Shown here piece after piece: positions 59,822 to 64,000 of a DNA stretch of 64,000 nucleotides (its first letter is position 1; every line of letters begins with the position of its first letter). The stretch lies in the NCBI RefSeq assembly GCF_004784475.1, contig NZ_SRRT01000011.1, positions 62,001-126,000 on the forward strand, in the 5' to 3' direction. The notes beneath the pieces are model-generated. The model did no database searches. It was not told the origin of the DNA and saw only the letters and a list, made by a program, of their open reading frames with translations. Position numbers and translations under genes: made by a program. The stretch is from Streptomyces bauhiniae. GTDB lineage: Bacteria > Actinomycetota > Actinomycetes > Streptomycetales > Streptomycetaceae.

Positions 59822-60793
59822 CTACGAGACGGCCTTCTCCGCGTACATCTTGGCGATGACCGCCTCGATGTCGGGTTCCCGGACGGAGAGGTCCACCAGC
59901 GGGTAGGCGGCCGCGAGTTGGGCCACCAGGGGTGCCGCCGACTGTCCGGCCGGGAACGCCAGCCACTGCCGGGGCCCCTCCACCCGCACCACCCGCGCCG
60001 AGGGCACCTCGACCGGCGGCAGCTCCCGCTCCAGGTCCACCACCAGCGTCCGCTCGCCGTCCCCGGCCGCGTGCAGCCCGGTCAGCGAACCGTCGTACAC
60101 CAGGCGGCCGTGGTCGATCACCATCACCCGCGAGCACAACTGCTCGATGTCCTGCAGGTCATGGGTGGTGAGCAGGACGGTGGTGCCGCGCTCGGCGTTC
60201 AGCTCCTTCAGGAAGCCGCGCACCTTGGCCTTGGAGACGACGTCCAGGCCGATCGTCGGCTCGTCCAGGTACAGCACCTCCGGGTCGTGCAGCAGGGCCG
60301 CCGCGATGTCGCCGCGCATCCGCTGGCCGAGCGAGAGCTGGCGTACGGGGACGTCCAACAGGTCGCCCAGTTCCAGCAGTTCGACACAGCGGGCCAGGTT
60401 CTCCCGGTACCGGGCGTCCGGAATCCGGTACATGCGGTGCGCCAGGCGGTAGGAGTCGATCAGGGGCAGGTCCCACCAGAGAGTCGTCCGCTGGCCGAAC
60501 ACCACCCCGATCCGGGACGCCAGCCGGGTCCGCTCCCGCGAGGGGTCGATCCCGGCCACCCGGAGCCGGCCCGAGGACGGGGTGAGGATGCCGGTCAGCA
60601 TCTTGATCGTGGTCGACTTGCCCGCGCCGTTCGGCCCGATGTAGCCGACCATCTCGCCGCGTGCCACGGTGAACGAGATCGAGTCCACCGCCCGCACCTC
60701 GCGCCGCTCCCGCTTGAGGAACCCGGTCTTCTTGCGCACCTCGAAGACCTTGCCGACCTTCTCCAGCGCGATGAACCCCTCGCCGTCCGCCAT
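59822..60793 (-). CDS. ABC exporter ATP-binding protein
   Basis: 323 aa from ATG 60793. Walker A is GPNGAGKSTTIKML, the signature LSLGQRMRGDIAAAL and Walker B VLYLDEPTIGLD are all present. The C-terminal about 75 residues form the extra domain common in ATPases of drug/lipid exporters. It is in an operon with two permeases (4 bp gap from the first). The substrate is unknown. Confidence 0.9.
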   Translation of the reverse strand: MADGEGFIALEKVGKVFEVRKKTGFLKRERREVRAVDSISFTVARGEMVGYIGPNGAGKSTTIKMLTGILTPSSGRLRVAGIDPSRERTRLASRIGVVFGQRTTLWWDLPLIDSYRLAHRMYRIPDARYRENLARCVELLELGDLLDVPVRQLSLGQRMRGDIAAALLHDPEVLYLDEPTIGLDVVSKAKVRGFLKELNAERGTTVLLTTHDLQDIEQLCSRVMVIDHGRLVYDGSLTGLHAAGDGERTLVVDLERELPPVEVPSARVVRVEGPRQWLAFPAGQSAAPLVAQLAAAYPLVDLSVREPDIEAVIAKMYAEKAVS

Positions 60794-60797
60794 CAGT

Positions 60798-61619
60798 TCA
60801 GCTCCCCGTGCTCCGGTACGAACGCAGTCCCGCCCGCCAGGCCAGCCCGGCGAGCGCACAGCAGGCCAGCGCCACCAGCGGGGAGACGAACGCCGTCCAC
60901 CCCGGCAGCCCCAGCGGATACGGGCGCCCCAGCACATAGGCGGCGGGCACCCAGTTGACGAAGGCCAGCGGCAGCACGAAGGTCACCCCGCGCACCAGCT
61001 CCTCGGTGAACACCGCGGGCGGGTACTGGAGCAGGGTCGTACCGCCGTAGGTGAAGGCGTTCTGCACCTCCGAGGCGTCCTGGGCGAGGAACTGGAAGGC
61101 CGCGCCCGCCACGAAGACCGCGCAGAAGATCCCGCAGCCGCCCGCGATCATCACCGGCATCAGCAGCAGCTTCAGTGGCGTCCAGTCCACGTCCAGCCGG
61201 CTCAGTGACCAGCCCAGCACCAGCGCGCCCTGGGTCACCCGGCCCAGCCTGCGCAGCGCGAACCGGTCCGCCGCGACCTGCGCCAGCACCGGCGCCGGAC
61301 GCACCAGCAGGGTGTCCAGCGTGCCGTCCCGCACCCGGCGCCCCAGCCGGTCCATAGACCCGATCAGCAGGTCCGCCATGCCGAACGCCACCGCCGACAG
61401 CCCGTACAGGAACGCCACCTCCGGCAGCGACCCGCCCGCCAGGGAGTCCACGCGGGAGAACATCAGCATGATCGCGACGAAGTCGAGGAAGGTCGCCGCG
61501 AAGTTGCCGAGTGTGTTCATCACGAACGACGCCCGGTACGCCATCGTGGAGCGCACCCACATCCCGGCGATCAGCCCGTACGCCCGCACACCCTCGCGGA
61601 CCCGGCCGTACTCAGCCAC
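60798..61619 (-). CDS. ABC-2 type permease (DUF990-like)
   Basis: 273 aa from GTG 61619, which overlaps the upstream permease stop by 8 nt. Six membrane spans. Typical loops RVDSLAGGSLPEVAFLYGLSAVAFGMADLLIG and MDRLGRRVRDGTLDTLLVRPAPVLAQV match ABC2_membrane_6. The conserved LLVRPAPV region contacts the ATPase. It pairs with the next gene to form an exporter heterodimer. Confidence 0.85.
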   Translation of the reverse strand: MAEYGRVREGVRAYGLIAGMWVRSTMAYRASFVMNTLGNFAATFLDFVAIMLMFSRVDSLAGGSLPEVAFLYGLSAVAFGMADLLIGSMDRLGRRVRDGTLDTLLVRPAPVLAQVAADRFALRRLGRVTQGALVLGWSLSRLDVDWTPLKLLLMPVMIAGGCGIFCAVFVAGAAFQFLAQDASEVQNAFTYGGTTLLQYPPAVFTEELVRGVTFVLPLAFVNWVPAAYVLGRPYPLGLPGWTAFVSPLVALACCALAGLAWRAGLRSYRSTGS

Positions 61620-62412
61620 CCTGGACCACCACCCGACGGGTCGCCGTCGACTGCAGCAGGCGCCCCGCGCCCAGCAGCGCCACCGCCCACCCGGCCTGGA
61701 ACAGCCAGACACCCAGCGGGTCCGCCCGGCCCAGCAGCACGTCCGCCGGGGCCTGGAGCAGCGCCGACCAGGGCAGCGCCCGCACGACCTCGCCGAACGT
61801 GCCCGGGAAGACGTTCAGCGGGAGCAGCATCCCGGAGCAGAAGGTCCCCGCCAGCCACGCGATCCGGGAGATCCCCGAGCCGTCCAGCAGCCAGAAGGTG
61901 CTCAGCGCCAGCAGGTACCGGATGCCGAAGCCGACCAGCACCGCCAGGGCCAGCGTCACCAGCAGCGCCAGCCAGGTGCCCGCGTCCGAGGGCAGGTAGG
62001 CGGGGAAGCAGAGCATGCCGAAGAGGAAGGGCAGCACCCCGCGCCCGAGAAGCTGGAAACAGGCCCGGCCCAGGTCGGCCGCGAGCCACCACAGTTGCAG
62101 GTCGGCCGGCCGGTACAGATCCACCGCCACGTCACCCGTACGGATGCGCTCCATCAACTCTTCCTCGGCGCCCCCGCCGCCGATCGCCAGCGTGGAGAGC
62201 AGGGCCTGCCCGAGCCATACGTAGGTCACGGCCTGCGCCTGGTCATATCCGCCCAAGTGCGGACGGGCGTCCCACAGGGCACGGTAGGTGCAGACGATGA
62301 TCAGTCCGAAGACGGTATTGGTGAACACCCCTGCCGCCGTGGCCGCGCGGTAGGTCGCGTACCGTCTGAATCCCCCTGCCGCGACGGCCACGTACAACCG
62401 TCCAGCGCCCAC
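61612..62412 (-). CDS. ABC-2 type permease (DUF990-like), second subunit
   Basis: 266 aa from GTG 62412, chosen because GAGGAGG lies nine bases upstream. About six membrane spans (for example VGFGIRYLLALSTFWLLDGSGISRIAWLAGTFCSGMLLP). The short loop ELMERIRTGDVAVDLYRPADLQL aligns with the ATPase contact of the other permease. It is the first gene of the exporter operon. Confidence 0.85.
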   Translation of the reverse strand: MGAGRLYVAVAAGGFRRYATYRAATAAGVFTNTVFGLIIVCTYRALWDARPHLGGYDQAQAVTYVWLGQALLSTLAIGGGGAEEELMERIRTGDVAVDLYRPADLQLWWLAADLGRACFQLLGRGVLPFLFGMLCFPAYLPSDAGTWLALLVTLALAVLVGFGIRYLLALSTFWLLDGSGISRIAWLAGTFCSGMLLPLNVFPGTFGEVVRALPWSALLQAPADVLLGRADPLGVWLFQAGWAVALLGAGRLLQSTATRRVVVQGG

Positions 62413-62614
62413 GCCGGTCCACCTCCTCGGACTGCTCGACACCGAAGCGCAGGAGCCTAGCCCCCGGCCCCCGCGAACGGCCACGCGTTTTCCGTGACCG
62501 AAGCGTGCCGGAATCCGGGAACGGTTCACCAGGTGCGAGAGTCTTCAACCAGGGGGCGCAGAAGGCGTACGAGGCGTACGGGAACGTACGACGAAACAGG
62601 AGTCCGTGCACGAC

Positions 62615-64000
62615 ATGAGCGACGAGCCGCAGCCGCAGCAGCCGAACGAGGGCGGGGCGCCGGAAGAACCTCAGCCGGCTGAGGGGCCCGCAGCAGCGGA
62701 ACCGCAGGCGAAACCGGCGAAGAGTCCGGCCGACCGCGCGCCGGCGGAGACCGGGCCGGAGAGCGCCCCCGTGCGCGACTCCGCGACCCCGAACGCCCCC
62801 CGGCCGACGGGACCTTCGGCGACGGGATCTCCGGCCACGGGTTCTCCGGCCACGGGCGGTAAGCCCGGCGCGGAGAAGCCGGACGAGGGTGCCAAGGCCG
62901 CCCCGAGCGCTCCGGCCGCGAAGGAGGCCGGCGATGCCTCCAAGGGCGCGCCTGCCGTGCCCGCGCAGTCCGGCGCCAAGGAGGCCCCGGCGGCGAAGGC
63001 CCCGGCCGCCAAGAGCCCGGCGGCGGACACTCCGCCCGCCGAGAGCACCCAGGTGCTGCGCCGGGTCAGCGCCCCCACCGGGTCCGCGAAGCCCCGTACC
63101 GGCGGTGCCAGGCCGGAGCAGGCGCCCGAGAGCACCCAGGTGCTCCGGCGCGTCAAGGCCGACCAGCCGCCGCCCGCCGAGAGCACGCAGGTGCTGCGCC
63201 GGGTCAACGCGCCCCGGTCCGGCGACACCCCCAAGCTCCCCGTCCCCCCGGCCGCCGCGGCCTCCGCGGCCGGAGCCGGGGCCACCAGCGTCCTGCCCCG
63301 CACCCCGTCCGAGCCCACCGCGACCCCGCAGGCGAGCGGCAACGGCAGCGACGGCGGCGAGGGCGGCGGTACCGGTGACGGCGGCGGCAAGAAGCCCAAG
63401 CGTCCCCAGCGCACCGGCTGGCGGCGGATCTTCCCCACCTGGCGGATGGTGCTCGGCACCTTCGTGCTGGGCGTGCTGGTGATCATCGGTCTGCTGTTCC
63501 TCGGCTACTCGATGGTCCAGATCCCGGCCGCCAACGCCCTGGCCACCAAGCAGGCCACCGTCTACCTGTACGCCGACGGCTCCCAGCTCGCCCGTGACGG
63601 CGAGGTCAACCGCGAGAACGTGGGCCTCGCCCAGATCGCCAAGCCCGCCCAGCACGCCATCCTGGCCGCCGAGGACCGCGACTTCTACACCGAGTCCGCC
63701 GTCGACCCCAAGGCGATGCTCCGCGCGGGCTGGAACACCGCCCTCGGCAAGGGCAAGCAGTCCGGCTCCACCATCACCCAGCAGTACGTGAAGAACTACT
63801 ACCTGGCCCAGGAGCAGACGGTCACCCGCAAGGCCAAGGAGTTCTTCATCTCGATCAAGCTGGACCGGGAGAAGTCGAAGAACGAGATCCTCGAGGGCTA
63901 CCTCAACACCAGCTACTTCGGCCGCAACGCCTACGGCATCCAGGCCGCCGCCCAGGCGTACTACGGCGTCGACGCGATCGACCTCGACCCGGCCCGCGCC
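62615..64000 (+). CDS. Class A penicillin-binding protein, N-terminal part (cut by window edge)
   Basis: 462 codons are present, from ATG 62615; GTG 62606, three codons upstream, is the alternative and is slightly closer to an AGGAG. The first about 270 residues are a low-complexity cytoplasmic domain rich in Ala, Pro, Glu and Lys, carrying three ESTQVLRRV repeats. One membrane span (about 278-300) leads to the GT51 transglycosylase. Its motifs are EDRDFY (catalytic Glu, about 352), GSTITQQYVKNY and RKAKEFFISIKLDREKSKNEILEGYLNTSYFGRNAYGIQAAAQAYYG. The transpeptidase domain lies beyond base 64000. It polymerises and cross-links peptidoglycan. Confidence 0.9.
   Translation, partial: MSDEPQPQQPNEGGAPEEPQPAEGPAAAEPQAKPAKSPADRAPAETGPESAPVRDSATPNAPRPTGPSATGSPATGSPATGGKPGAEKPDEGAKAAPSAPAAKEAGDASKGAPAVPAQSGAKEAPAAKAPAAKSPAADTPPAESTQVLRRVSAPTGSAKPRTGGARPEQAPESTQVLRRVKADQPPPAESTQVLRRVNAPRSGDTPKLPVPPAAAASAAGAGATSVLPRTPSEPTATPQASGNGSDGGEGGGTGDGGGKKPKRPQRTGWRRIFPTWRMVLGTFVLGVLVIIGLLFLGYSMVQIPAANALATKQATVYLYADGSQLARDGEVNRENVGLAQIAKPAQHAILAAEDRDFYTESAVDPKAMLRAGWNTALGKGKQSGSTITQQYVKNYYLAQEQTVTRKAKEFFISIKLDREKSKNEILEGYLNTSYFGRNAYGIQAAAQAYYGVDAIDLDPARA
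63041..63205 (+). repeat. Three ESTQVLRRV repeats in the PBP cytoplasmic domain
   Basis: 27-bp units encode ESTQVLRRV at 63041-63067, 63128-63154 and 63179-63205, with small nucleotide differences but identical peptides. Each has an acidic residue before Thr and hydrophobic Leu three residues after it. This resembles actinobacterial Ser/Thr kinase and FHA-domain recognition motifs. Confidence 0.75.

Overview
The window is high-GC, densely coding actinobacterial chromosome, almost certainly Streptomyces. Evidence: strong GC bias at third codon positions, GTG/TTG starts, SsgA-family and ClpS genes, a mat-type exopolysaccharide locus, DasR-type operators and an actinobacterial tmRNA tag. From memory, the gene order matches the S. 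coelicolor core region from ftsE (about SCO2969) to a class A penicillin-binding protein (about SCO2897). I could not run a search to confirm this. Both edges cut genes: the 3' end of ftsE at base 1 and the 5' part of a bifunctional PBP at base 64000.

1-5.9 kb: ftsE-ftsX, a secreted S41 protease, smpB-ssrA (trans-translation), and a divergent MFS exporter/LysR pair. 6-10.4 kb: a matA-matB-like locus (membrane protein, fused polysaccharide deacetylase/glycosyltransferase, acyltransferase) for a PNAG-like surface glycan. 10.4-15.1 kb: a CGNR regulator, an ECF sigma factor (SigU-like) with a zinc-binding anti-sigma factor, and a HelD-type helicase. 15.16-15.33 kb: a candidate small RNA gene with SigR-type promoter, folded RNA and terminator. 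15.4-21.8 kb: NAD malic enzyme, HU, MurA, YqgE, DUF3039 and a GH20 hexosaminidase. 22-26.6 kb: a three-gene xanthine-dehydrogenase-like complex whose molybdenum subunit lacks hallmark catalytic motifs. 26.8-32 kb: an accessory-looking stretch with an orphan SUKH protein, a GT2 enzyme, a VapBC module beside tRNA-Cys(GCA), an MFS pump and a Doc-type toxin-antitoxin pair.

32-43.5 kb: DEAH helicase, IclR regulator, Lon-like secreted protease, Lrp regulator divergent from 4-hydroxyphenylpyruvate dioxygenase, TPR protein, GlcD-like oxidase, SsgG-like cell-division protein and two RDD membrane proteins. 43.5-52 kb: M6 secreted metalloprotease, a family of intergenic repeats, pncA-pncB (NAD salvage), clpS, DUF2017 and an amino-acid permease. 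52-56 kb: mec-cysO-cysM (protein-thiocarboxylate cysteine synthesis), a membrane-tethered MazF-like protein and an Rv1339-like metallo-beta-lactamase-fold phosphodiesterase. 56-64 kb: GlcNAc PTS genes nagE2/nagF under dre operators, RNase PH, a lipoprotein, DUF1707 protein, a three-gene ABC exporter and the PBP.

Three regulatory patterns recur. First, three perfect GGGAAT-N18-GTT (SigR-type) promoters sit before ssrA, before the folded RNA and before cysO-cysM, suggesting thiol-oxidative control. Second, about seven genes lack a Shine-Dalgarno sequence but have a TANNNT box ending 6-7 nt before the start codon, the signature of leaderless mRNAs. Third, several strong hairpin terminators lie directly against such promoters.
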